NCBI GenBank assembly: GCA_002869605.1
Contig: PKUI01000029.1
Coordinates: 1-6,290, forward strand
Length of the DNA: 6,290 bases
From: Desulfuromonas sp.
GTDB taxonomy: Bacteria; Desulfobacterota; Desulfuromonadia; Desulfuromonadales; SZUA-401
Direction of reading: 5' to 3'
Each line of letters begins with the position of its first letter. Within the stretch, counting starts at the first letter, position 1. Both the position numbers and the translations under genes were made by a program. Positions 1 to 5,582 of this stretch are shown here, one piece after another. The notes beneath the pieces were generated by a model. The model was not told the DNA's origin, did not search any database, and saw only the letters and a list, made by a program, of their open reading frames with translations.

Positions 1-617
1 AGGGCAACAGCGCCGAGGTCAAGATTCATGGTAGCACCAATAACGTAGGCGTTCTCAGTGGCCGTCAGCGAGCTGTTCTGGTTAGCCAAGAAAACCGAGA
101 AATTCTTCATGGCGAACTGCAGACCGCTGGTGAATCCATCACTATTGACTTTGGACCCCATATCGTCGTCCAGCATCGAGAAAACCGTGAATTTTCCGGC
201 CCCCGCCTTGAGATCGGCCAACAGGCCGTTCGACTGGTGGTCAACCGTGGCGTTACCGAAGGCGACATACTGCTGACCGGCACGCAGGTGGAAATTACCG
301 CTGACCAGGTCGATGTGAGCGCGATCCCAATGCTGGGCGAAACGGCCCGAACCATTAGAAGCAGGGCCAGCGGAACCCCAGTTAGCCTCGGTAACGTCAG
401 TACGGAAGGTGACGCTTACGCCGTCGGCGATCGAGAGCTTGCCGCCAATACGCAGGCGCTGATCCGCCCAAGTCATGGTGCTGTTACCGCCAAGGTCCTG
501 GTGCCAACCACGGACACGCATCTCGCCACCAATGCTGAGACGATCTTCGGCGAACGCCGGAGCTACCATTGCTGCGGTCGCCAGCAGGGCAACCAGAACT
601 ACAAAAAACTTCTTCAT
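1..617 (-). CDS. Outer-membrane porin, N-terminal part (runs off left edge)
   Basis: This is an open reading frame of 205 complete codons with no stop before the left edge, so the C-terminal part is missing. It starts at the ATG at 617. A strong AGGAGG (626-631) lies 8 bases upstream of the start. Residues 1-23 form a classical Sec signal peptide: a Lys-Lys start, a hydrophobic core and an AFA cleavage site before Glu24. The mature part shows alternating polar/hydrophobic stretches typical of beta-barrel strands, for example RLSIGGEMRVRGW, QRLRIGGKLSIADGVSVTFR and FHLRAGQQYVAFG, ending strands in aromatic residues and separated by Gly/Asn/Asp-rich turns. This pattern is that of the putative porins common in Desulfuromonas and Geobacter relatives, which sit in the outer membrane and let small solutes diffuse. 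The substrate cannot be told from this fragment. The gene is preceded by a long structured leader. I am confident it is a real secreted barrel protein; the porin name is a family-level inference. Confidence 0.88.
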   Translation of the reverse strand, partial: MKKFFVVLVALLATAAMVAPAFAEDRLSIGGEMRVRGWHQDLGGNSTMTWADQRLRIGGKLSIADGVSVTFRTDVTEANWGSAGPASNGSGRFAQHWDRAHIDLVSGNFHLRAGQQYVAFGNATVDHQSNGLLADLKAGAGKFTVFSMLDDDMGSKVNSDGFTSGLQFAMKNFSVFLANQNSSLTATENAYVIGATMNLDLGAVA

Positions 618-646
618 CTTTTTTGCCTCCTGTCATTTTAAATAGG

Positions 647-670
647 TCCTGCGGCCTCATGCCGCGAGGA
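647..670 (-). promoter_or_regulatory. Hairpin in the porin leader just upstream of the ribosome binding site
   Basis: On the minus strand TCCT-C-GCGGC, loop ATGAG, GCCGC-AGGA can fold into a 9-bp stem with one bulged C. It ends about 15 bases upstream of the AGGAGG at 626-631. No T-run follows, so it is not an intrinsic terminator. It may stabilise the abundant porin mRNA or shape access to the start. That role is inferred. Confidence 0.4.
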
Positions 671-730
671 TCGCTCTGTTTTCGTTGTTAAACGATTCTA
701 CGACAGTTCTGCATTAATCTTCTTTTCAGC

Positions 731-778
731 CTCCGTCCAGTCGGTGAGCGCTGTAGGACGGAGCCAAACCGTGCGCTC
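731..778 (-). promoter_or_regulatory. Predicted H-type pseudoknot in the porin 5' leader
   Basis: In minus-strand order: GAGCGC (778-773), a 9-base loop, CTCCGTCC (763-756), TACA, GCGCTC (751-746), a 7-base loop, then GGACGGAG (738-731). The 8-bp CTCCGTCC/GGACGGAG stem is perfect. GCGCTC in its 17-base loop is perfectly complementary to GAGCGC upstream, giving a second 6-bp helix that crosses the first. Loop lengths are compatible with an H-type pseudoknot. It lies about 115 bases before the porin start. It does not match the consensus features I know for GEMM-I/II, preQ1, SAM-II, SAH, glycine or fluoride riboswitches. The main stem is secure; the pseudoknot pairing is moderately likely and could be chance. 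Confidence 0.42.
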
Positions 779-869
779 TTACCTCTCCTGTCACCTCCTT
801 TTCCAGAGCCTTGGGCCGGTCTTGGCAGAATTTACCTAGAACCGGTAGTCATTCATTTTTCTAAGTGGT

Positions 870-885
870 TACAATTTCGGTGCCA
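870..885 (-). promoter_or_regulatory. Sigma-54-like (-24/-12) promoter for the porin gene
   Basis: The minus strand reads TGGCAC-CGAAA-TTGTA, against the RpoN consensus TGGCAC-N5-TTGCW. The -24 element is perfect and the spacing is exact. The -12 element has T for the usual C. Transcription would start near 859, giving a leader of about 240 bases that contains the pseudoknot and hairpin. I found no better sigma-70 pair in the gap. No enhancer-binding site was recognised. Confidence 0.45.
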
Positions 886-1037
886 AATCCTATCGCAATA
901 TTACGGCCTTTCCGGCGCGCAATGAAAACCGTGTTATTACGCCACCTTTGGCCCTAACATGCTATTTTTACTATGTGTACGAACTGAACCGCCCCTTGTG
1001 GTGATTTCACTACAGTGCTGCAGATGTGCCACATTAA

Positions 1038-1089
1038 AACAGATTTTCTTTTTTACCTCTGTTGTGCCAGAAATGCAAGCGCTTCTGGC
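1038..1089 (-). terminator. Tandem hairpins after the thioredoxin-like gene, weak terminator candidate
   Basis: GCCAGAA (1089-1083) pairs with TTCTGGC (1072-1066) around a 10-base loop, about 30 bases past the stop codon. It lacks a T-run in the minus direction. Immediately after it AACAGA (1063-1058) can pair with TCTGTT (1043-1038), followed by TTAAT. Together they could end the thioredoxin transcript, but neither is a textbook intrinsic terminator. Confidence 0.35.
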
Positions 1090-1119
1090 TTTCTTGGCAA
1101 ACACTACCATGCAGTCGAA

Positions 1120-1632
1120 TTAATCTTTCAACTTTTTGAACGTCTCTACCAATTGCTTTGCCGGCACTAAATAGCCATCCCTTAACACATGCTGTCCATC
1201 CAGCATCAGCACCCGCGGAATCGAAACCACCGAGTAGCCCTTCAACACCTGGCCGTCATCGATACAGGTTTTGACGTCTGCCGGCAGATGATGCTTGTCG
1301 CGATACGCGGCCACCGCCTGCGGGCTATCCTCGACGAAAATTTCGATGACAGCGACACCCAGCTCTTGCAATTGGGGCAGTGCCTTCTGCAGTTCCTTAG
1401 TCTGAGAGGCACAGGAGGGGCACCAGGTTGTACCGATCTTCAGCACCAGGGGCTGCCCCTGGTAATCGGCAAGCCGACAGGTAGCGCCTGCATGGTCCTT
1501 CAATGAAAAATCCGGTGCCCATCCCCCGACGATCGCCCACGAGGGTATCGCGAACAGGATGAAGAGCGTCGACAGAAGAACCGCGCGGAGAATATCAGAC
1601 CGCTTCTCTTTATTTTGGCAACACCGTTTCAT
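1120..1632 (-). CDS. TlpA/ResA-like secreted thioredoxin-fold protein
   Basis: This 170-residue protein has a positively charged N-terminus (residues 1-16) and a hydrophobic segment (about 17-33). That segment ends in SWA and reads as a signal peptide or membrane anchor, so the enzyme domain should lie in the periplasm. The fold is that of the AhpC/TSA-TlpA class: APDFSLKD near residue 39, the redox motif W70-C71-P72-S73-C74 and the cis-proline in SIP (Pro139). Such proteins reduce or exchange disulfides, often serving cytochrome c maturation or protection of extracytoplasmic thiols; the partner here is unknown. Cys52 and Cys123 are additional cysteines in the domain, and Cys4-Cys5 lie before the hydrophobic segment. 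ATG at 1632 is the earliest possible start, because an in-frame TGA lies two codons upstream. It has no good Shine-Dalgarno sequence. The gene has its own promoter (1710-1737) and no same-strand partner within about 480 bases downstream. Confidence 0.88.
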   Translation of the reverse strand: MKRCCQNKEKRSDILRAVLLSTLFILFAIPSWAIVGGWAPDFSLKDHAGATCRLADYQGQPLVLKIGTTWCPSCASQTKELQKALPQLQELGVAVIEIFVEDSPQAVAAYRDKHHLPADVKTCIDDGQVLKGYSVVSIPRVLMLDGQHVLRDGYLVPAKQLVETFKKLKD

Positions 1633-1681
1633 AATTCACGAAGTTTAGCAGCATGCGGCTTGGCGTCAAGCCTTGCAGCAT
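1610..1681 (-). CDS. Possible 23-residue leader peptide overlapping the thioredoxin start
   Basis: This ATG (1681) follows AAAAGGTGAG, whose AGGTGA complements the 16S anti-Shine-Dalgarno, although the spacing is a little short. The frame runs 23 codons to a TAA that lies 23 bases inside the thioredoxin gene, so it reads across the poorly primed thioredoxin ATG. It begins about 20 bases after the predicted transcription start. The peptide (MLQGLTPSRM at its N-terminus) resembles nothing I know. It makes sense as a translated leader feeding ribosomes to the thioredoxin start by coupling, but chance is possible. Confidence 0.33.
   Translation of the reverse strand: MLQGLTPSRMLLNFVNYETVLPK
1657..1672 (-). 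promoter_or_regulatory. Hairpin in the thioredoxin-gene leader
   Basis: GGCTTG-ACGC-CAAGCC is a perfect 6-bp stem with a 4-base loop on the minus strand, centred about 32 bases upstream of the thioredoxin ATG. An outer ATGC/GCAT pairing can extend it across a bulge and would cover the ATG at 1681. No T-run follows, so it is more likely to affect translation than termination. Confidence 0.4.
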
Positions 1682-1709
1682 CTCACCTTTTCTAAAACGA
1701 CTAGTTGTC

Positions 1710-1737
1710 AGTATATTTTTATCGATTTTTGTGTCAA
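1710..1737 (-). promoter_or_regulatory. Sigma-70 promoter of the thioredoxin-like gene
   Basis: On the minus strand a perfect -35 TTGACA (1737-1732) and a -10 TATACT (1715-1710) are separated by 16 bases in an AT-rich stretch. Transcription should begin near 1703, giving a leader of about 70 bases. The preceding epimerase gene ends at 1819, so the thioredoxin gene is an independent unit. Confidence 0.72.
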
Positions 1738-1749
1738 CATAAAAACGCA

Positions 1750-1799
1750 TTTTCACAGTAAAAAACGTCTTGTTTTCACGAACATAGACAATATATTGT
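1750..1799. promoter_or_regulatory. Direct repeat and palindrome upstream of the thioredoxin promoter
   Basis: TTTTCAC occurs at 1750-1756 and again at 1773-1779, about two helical turns apart, on one face of the DNA just upstream of the -35 box. Further upstream ACAATATATTGT (1788-1799) is a perfect 12-base palindrome. Both are positioned where activators bind, but the stretch is AT-rich and they may be chance. No known regulator is recognised. Confidence 0.3.
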
Positions 1800-1818
1800 A
1801 AAAAATAACATCGTTTTG

Positions 1819-2220
1819 CTAATGCCCTTGGCACAACTCGGTCAAAACCCCCCCACTCGATTTCGGGTGCAGAAACGCAATTTTCGTATCATGCGCACCC
1901 AAACGTGGGGTCTCATCGATCAAACGAACCCCCTGTTCTTTCAGCCTCGTTAGTGCCGCTTCGAGATCATCGACCTCATAGGCAATGTGATGTGTCCCCT
2001 CGCCATTTTTTTCAAGAAACTTGGCCACTGGGGAATTCTCGTCTGTCGGCTCCAGAAGTTCGATACGGCTTTCTCCGACAGCGAGAAACGCCACCCTGAC
2101 CTTCTGTTCGGCGACCTCTTCGGTCCCTTCGAAGTGCATGCCGAGCACATCGCGATAGAAAGGGATCGCTGCCTCAAGACTCTTTACCGCCACACCGATA
2201 TGATTGATTTTTTTAGTCAT
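1819..2220 (-). CDS. mce: Methylmalonyl-CoA epimerase
   Basis: This 133-residue protein of the vicinal oxygen chelate superfamily interconverts (S)- and (R)-methylmalonyl-CoA. That step links biotin-dependent carboxylation or decarboxylation to the B12 mutase. Two beta-alpha-beta-beta-beta repeats are visible. The expected metal ligands are His7 (NHIGVAV), Glu54 (RIELLEP), His78 (THHIAYEV) and Glu128 (VLTEL), placed by comparison with the Propionibacterium and human enzymes. The motifs NSPVAKFLEKNGEG and FLHPKSSGGVLTEL are characteristic of this family rather than of glyoxalase I. The length is normal. The ATG at 2220 has AAGGAG 7 bases upstream. It follows meaB with a 54-base gap and no visible promoter, so the two are probably cotranscribed. 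The mutase gene beyond meaB gives strong contextual support. Confidence 0.95.
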   Translation of the reverse strand: MTKKINHIGVAVKSLEAAIPFYRDVLGMHFEGTEEVAEQKVRVAFLAVGESRIELLEPTDENSPVAKFLEKNGEGTHHIAYEVDDLEAALTRLKEQGVRLIDETPRLGAHDTKIAFLHPKSSGGVLTELCQGH

Positions 2221-2274
2221 AACTCGACTCCTTGAATTCTCTGTTTAACCTTGATGAGATTTTGATAAAGGGCT

Positions 2275-3252
2275 TCAGTGGCGTCGGAAGGACTCCAGCA
2301 ACCTGCGTGCGGCGGCTCCCGGCGTGGTTGATCCTTCGGCAACAGCCTGCTGGAGTGGCACCAACTGTGCTTCGACACGCCGATCCCCCATGAACTGTTC
2401 ACGCAGGCCGTCCATCACCAGACTCCACATCCAATCGTTGGCCTGCAAGCGCCGTTTTTCTTCGAATTCGCCGCTTTTCGTCATGGCCTCTTTAAACCGC
2501 TCGATCGCTTGCCACACCGCATCGATGCCGTCACCATGCAGGGCGCTGATCAACTGTACGGGAACCTGCCAGTTCATGCTTTTCGGCTTGAGCATGTGCA
2601 GCGAATTGACATACTGCTGTCTGGCCAGCTCAGCCCTAGGCCGATTGTCCCCTTCCGACTTGTTGATCAGAATGGCGTCGGCGATCTCCATCACACCCCG
2701 CTTGATCCCCTGCAACTCGTCACCGGCATTCGGCAGCTGCAACAGCAGGAAGAAGTCGACCATTGAGGCGACGGTGATCTCCGACTGACCGACACCGACG
2801 GTTTCGACGATGATCACGTCATAGCCGGCCGCCTCACAAACCAACATGGTTTCACGGGTCTTCCGCGCCACCCCGCCGAGGGTTTCTCCGGCCGGCGAGG
2901 GACGGATAAAGGCGTTATGGTCGCGCGACAGCTCTTCCATGCGCGTCTTGTCGCCAAGAATGCTCCCGCCGGAAAGTTGCGAGGAGGGGTCGACCGCAAG
3001 GACGGCCACTTTATGCCCCAGTGAGGTGAGGTGCAGCCCGAAGGCTTCGATAAAGGTACTCTTGCCGGCCCCGGGGACTCCGGAGATGCCGATGCGGATG
3101 GAGTTGCCACTGGCAGGGAGGAGTTCATCGAGCAGTGTCGTGGCGGCAAGTGAATGGTCGGGGCTGCGGCTCTCAATCAGGGTGATCGCTTTGGCCAGAG
3201 CCCTGAGCTGCCCGGAGCGAACCCCGGCTACGATATCCTGGATCTTGATCAC
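2275..3252 (-). CDS. meaB: MeaB/ArgK-type GTPase, chaperone of methylmalonyl-CoA mutase
   Basis: This 325-residue G3E-family P-loop GTPase uses GTP hydrolysis to gate loading of adenosylcobalamin onto methylmalonyl-CoA mutase and to protect the enzyme from inactivation. It acts in the cytoplasm as a complex with the mutase. Visible motifs are the Walker A loop GVPGAGKS (58-65), VDPSS (88-92), ETVGVGQSE (150-158), NKSEGD (197-202) and SALHGDG (236-242). The C-terminal helical arm (about 245-325) used for dimerisation is present, so the protein is full length. The base-recognition motif reads N-K-S-E where NKxD is usual. The start is GTG at 3252, supported by AAGGGA 5 bases upstream; translation from it gives the normal N-terminus. 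It sits just past an intrinsic terminator that follows the mutase gene, and 54 bases before the epimerase gene. The neighbours settle the assignment over other ArgK-like proteins. Confidence 0.95.
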   Translation of the reverse strand: MIKIQDIVAGVRSGQLRALAKAITLIESRSPDHSLAATTLLDELLPASGNSIRIGISGVPGAGKSTFIEAFGLHLTSLGHKVAVLAVDPSSQLSGGSILGDKTRMEELSRDHNAFIRPSPAGETLGGVARKTRETMLVCEAAGYDVIIVETVGVGQSEITVASMVDFFLLLQLPNAGDELQGIKRGVMEIADAILINKSEGDNRPRAELARQQYVNSLHMLKPKSMNWQVPVQLISALHGDGIDAVWQAIERFKEAMTKSGEFEEKRRLQANDWMWSLVMDGLREQFMGDRRVEAQLVPLQQAVAEGSTTPGAAARRLLESFRRH

Positions 3253-3269
3253 GAGCGTCCCTTGAAATG

Positions 3270-3297
3270 AAAAAGGGCAGGCGTCAGCCTGCCCTTT
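3270..3297 (-). terminator. Intrinsic terminator (or attenuator) between mutase and meaB
   Basis: On the minus strand AAAGGGCAGGC-TGAC-GCCTGCCCTTT is a perfect 11-bp stem with a 4-base loop, and the T-run extends to five bases (3274-3270). It begins 17 bases past the mutase stop and ends about 17 bases before the meaB GTG. In the plus direction only TTT follows and no plus-strand gene ends here, so it acts on minus-strand transcription. Confidence 0.85.
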
Positions 3298-3314
3298 CGG
3301 TTAGCGGTATCTGT

Positions 3315-5459
3315 CTACTTGCGTTTTTCCTCGATGGCATCGAGGGTCTGGGTCGCCGAGGTAACGATCGGTGTTCCTGGGCCGAAAATCCTGGCCGCAC
3401 CGGCGGCATTCAAGGCATCGTAGTCCTGACGCGGGATAACCCCGCCGCAGACGATGGCAATATCGTTCGCACCAAGCTTTTTCAGCTCTTCGGCGAGCTG
3501 CGGCACCAACGTCTTGTGCCCGGCGGCGAGGCTCGAAACCCCGACCACGTGCACGTCATTCTCGACCGCCATCCGCGCCGCTTCTTCCGGGGTCTGGAAC
3601 AGCGGTCCGACATCGACGTCAAAGCCGGCGTCGGCGTAGGCGGTCGCCACCACCTTGGCGCCGCGATCATGACCGTCCTGGCCCATCTTGGCCACCAGGA
3701 TGCGCGGGCGACGCCCCTCGCTGGCCACAAAGGCGTCGATGCGCTTCTTCAGCTCGGCAAAATTGTCGTCGCTCTCGACCACCGCTCCATACGCTCCCGA
3801 CACGAGTTTGATTTCCGCCTTGTGGCGGCCGAAAACCTTCTCCATGGCGTCGGAGATCTCTCCGACACTGGCCCGCAGGCGGGCCGCCTCGACACACAGG
3901 CCGAGCAGGTTCTGGCTGTCATCTTCGCACGCTGCAGTGATCGCGGCAAGCGCCTTCTGGCAGGCCGCCTCGTCGCGCTCGGCGCGCATCTTCTCGAGGC
4001 GCGCGATCTGCGACTTGCGCACCGCGGTGTTGTCGACGTCGAGGACCTCGATCTCGTCTTCCTCGGCGAGCTGGTACTTGTTGACCCCGACGATCACGTC
4101 GCGGGCGCTGTCGATAGCCGCCTGCTTCTTGGCCGCCGACTCCTCGATACGCAGCTTCGGCATTCCCGACTCGATCGCCTTGGTCATGCCACCGAGCTCT
4201 TCGATCTCGTCGAGGATCTTCTGCGCTTCCTCGATCAGTGAAGCGGTCAGCGACTCGACATAGTAGGAGCCGGCGAGCGGATCGACCACGTTGGTCACCC
4301 CCGACTCTTCCTGAATAATCAGCTGGGTGTTACGTGCGATGCGCGCCGAGTGGTCGGTCGGCAGGGCAATCGCCTCGTCGAGCGCGTTGGTGTGCAGCGA
4401 CTGGGTGCCACCGAGCACCGCAGCGAGAGCCTCGAGAGTGGTACGCACCACGTTGTTGTAGGGGTCCTGCTCGGTGAGGCTCCAACCCGAAGTCTGGCAG
4501 TGGGTACGCAGCATCAGCGACTTGGGATTCTTGGGGTCGAACTGCTTCATCAGGTGCGACCAGAGATGGCGCGCGGCACGCAGCTTGGCGGCCTCCATGA
4601 AGAAGTTCATGCCGATGGCGAAGAAAAACGACAGCCGCGGCGCGAAGGCGTCGACGTCGAGTCCCTTGGCGATAGCGGTACGCACGTACTCAAGGCCGTC
4701 GGCGAGGGTGAAAGCGAGCTCCAGCGCGTTGTTGGCGCCGGCCTCCTGGATATGGTAGCCGGAAATCGAGATCGAGTTGAAGCGCGGCATGTTCTGGCTT
4801 GTGTACTCGATAATGTCGGCGATAATGCGCATCGACGGCGCCGGCGGGTAGATGTAGGTGTTGCGAACCATGAACTCCTTGAGGATGTCGTTCTGGATGG
4901 TTCCGGCAAGCTGCTCCTGGGAGACGCCCTGCTCCTCGGCGGCGACGATGTAGTTGGCCATGATCGGCAGTACCGCACCGTTCATGGTCATCGACACCGA
5001 GACCTTGTCGAGTGGGATTTCATCGAAGAGGATCTTCATGTCCTCGACCGAGTCGATCGCCACACCCGCCTTGCCGACATCGCCGACCACGCGCGGGTGA
5101 TCTGAATCGTAGCCACGGTGGGTGGCGAGATCGAAGGCGACCGACAGACCCTGCTGCCCGGCGGCGAGGTTGCGCTTGTAGAAGGCGTTGGACTCTTCGG
5201 CGGTCGAGAAGCCGGCGTACTGGCGCACCGTCCAGGGACGCCCGGCGTACATGGTCGCCATCGGTCCACGGGTGAAGGGGGCCAGACCTGGCAGGGTATC
5301 GACATCCTCAAGTTTCTCGAGGTCGGCGGCAGTGTAGAGCGGCTTGACGGTGATCCCCTCGGGGGTTTCCCAGACGAAATTCGACAGGTCGTCGGTCTTC
5401 TTTTCTTTCTTGGCTTGTGCTTCCCAGTCGGCCAGGCTCTTCTTGTCGAAACAACTCAT
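3315..5459 (-). CDS. scpA: Methylmalonyl-CoA mutase, single-chain adenosylcobalamin enzyme
   Basis: This 714-residue enzyme rearranges (R)-methylmalonyl-CoA to succinyl-CoA, or the reverse, by a radical mechanism in the cytoplasm. The N-terminal TIM-barrel domain (about 30-550) contains [23 protein letters not shown], with the active-site tyrosine at Tyr81, and also Arg199 in [11 protein letters not shown] and Tyr235-His236 in SGYHIQEAG. These match Tyr89, Arg207, Tyr243 and His244 of Propionibacterium MutB. The C-terminal B12 domain (about 585-714) has Lys591, Asp595 and the cobalt-ligating His597 in DGHDRG, then SSLAAGH (642-648) and GG (672-673). Both domains are on one chain, as in E. coli ScpA and human MUT, so a homodimer without a small subunit is expected. 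ATG 5459 has AGAGGA 5 bases upstream. The upstream neighbour is an XRE-cupin regulator 123 bases away on the same strand. No convincing promoter is visible in that gap, so read-through from the regulator's promoter is likely. No key residue is missing. Confidence 0.97.
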   Translation of the reverse strand: MSCFDKKSLADWEAQAKKEKKTDDLSNFVWETPEGITVKPLYTAADLEKLEDVDTLPGLAPFTRGPMATMYAGRPWTVRQYAGFSTAEESNAFYKRNLAAGQQGLSVAFDLATHRGYDSDHPRVVGDVGKAGVAIDSVEDMKILFDEIPLDKVSVSMTMNGAVLPIMANYIVAAEEQGVSQEQLAGTIQNDILKEFMVRNTYIYPPAPSMRIIADIIEYTSQNMPRFNSISISGYHIQEAGANNALELAFTLADGLEYVRTAIAKGLDVDAFAPRLSFFFAIGMNFFMEAAKLRAARHLWSHLMKQFDPKNPKSLMLRTHCQTSGWSLTEQDPYNNVVRTTLEALAAVLGGTQSLHTNALDEAIALPTDHSARIARNTQLIIQEESGVTNVVDPLAGSYYVESLTASLIEEAQKILDEIEELGGMTKAIESGMPKLRIEESAAKKQAAIDSARDVIVGVNKYQLAEEDEIEVLDVDNTAVRKSQIARLEKMRAERDEAACQKALAAITAACEDDSQNLLGLCVEAARLRASVGEISDAMEKVFGRHKAEIKLVSGAYGAVVESDDNFAELKKRIDAFVASEGRRPRILVAKMGQDGHDRGAKVVATAYADAGFDVDVGPLFQTPEEAARMAVENDVHVVGVSSLAAGHKTLVPQLAEELKKLGANDIAIVCGGVIPRQDYDALNAAGAARIFGPGTPIVTSATQTLDAIEEKRK

Positions 5460-5522
5460 AGGATTCCTCTCATTCCGTTTTCATCGCGATCGCATCGTCC
5501 GACGCGCCGTCCTGAATCAAGG

Positions 5523-5548
5523 GGGGGACGACCGGCCGGCCGACCCCC
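5523..5548 (-). promoter_or_regulatory. GC-rich hairpin between the regulator and the mutase gene
   Basis: GGGGG (5548-5544 on the minus strand) pairs with CCCCC (5527-5523). After one T-T mismatch, five further pairs including one G-T close a GGCC loop. No T-run follows, so it is unlikely to be an efficient intrinsic terminator. It could cause partial termination, act as an RNA-processing or stability element, or slow translation coupling between the two genes. Confidence 0.4.
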
Positions 5549-5582
5549 TCCGTAACAAGCATGATTTTCACACGACTACGCG

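Larger units (their letters stand above)
618..1119. other. 502-base non-coding gap between the thioredoxin-like gene and the porin
   Basis: I find no convincing protein gene here on either strand. In minus-strand order it holds two hairpins just past the thioredoxin stop, then an AT-mixed stretch with no clear signal (about 890-1035). After that come a sigma-54-like promoter (870-885), a purine-rich tract with two GGAG cores (about 784-800), a predicted pseudoknot (731-778), a hairpin (647-670) and the porin ribosome binding site (626-631). Most of the right half is unexplained. The left half behaves like a long 5' leader of the porin mRNA. Confidence 0.7.

Noticed and set aside
237..641. A 134-codon plus-strand open frame opposite the porin
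   Set aside because: The minus-strand frame gives a clean signal peptide, ribosome binding site and beta-barrel pattern; the plus frame has none.
721..800. Porin leader as a GEMM cyclic-di-GMP or SAH riboswitch
   Set aside because: The surrounding bases lack the conserved core and tetraloop receptor of GEMM-I, and the GAGGAGCGCUGC-type core of the SAH riboswitch. Only the helix layout is suggestive.
778..846. A GTG-initiated 22-codon frame starting within AAGGAGGTGA near 796
   Set aside because: The GTG is part of the Shine-Dalgarno-like sequence itself, so the spacing is too short for initiation.
1024..1170. A 48-codon plus-strand frame beginning ATG at 1024
   Set aside because: No Shine-Dalgarno, runs antisense into the thioredoxin 3' end, and no recognisable features.
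1610..1834. A 74-codon minus-strand frame from 1834 to 1610
   Set aside because: Its 5' part crosses the AT-rich promoter of the thioredoxin gene and has no ribosome binding site at 1834. Only the last 23 codons, from ATG 1681, are kept as a possible leader.
3267..4241. A 324-codon plus-strand open frame antisense to the mutase gene
   Set aside because: It is opposite a textbook mutase, begins in the terminator hairpin and has an Arg/Gly/Leu-rich low-meaning composition. Long antisense frames are expected opposite GC-rich coding DNA.
4350..5105. A 251-codon plus-strand open frame opposite the mutase N-terminal half
   Set aside because: Composition is dominated by Val, Arg, Gly and His with no motif; it is a codon-bias shadow of the mutase.
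5460..5582. A dedicated sigma-70 promoter for the mutase gene (TTGATT near 5515)
   Set aside because: The only -35-like hexamer has no acceptable -10 at 16-18 bases; the region is GC-rich.
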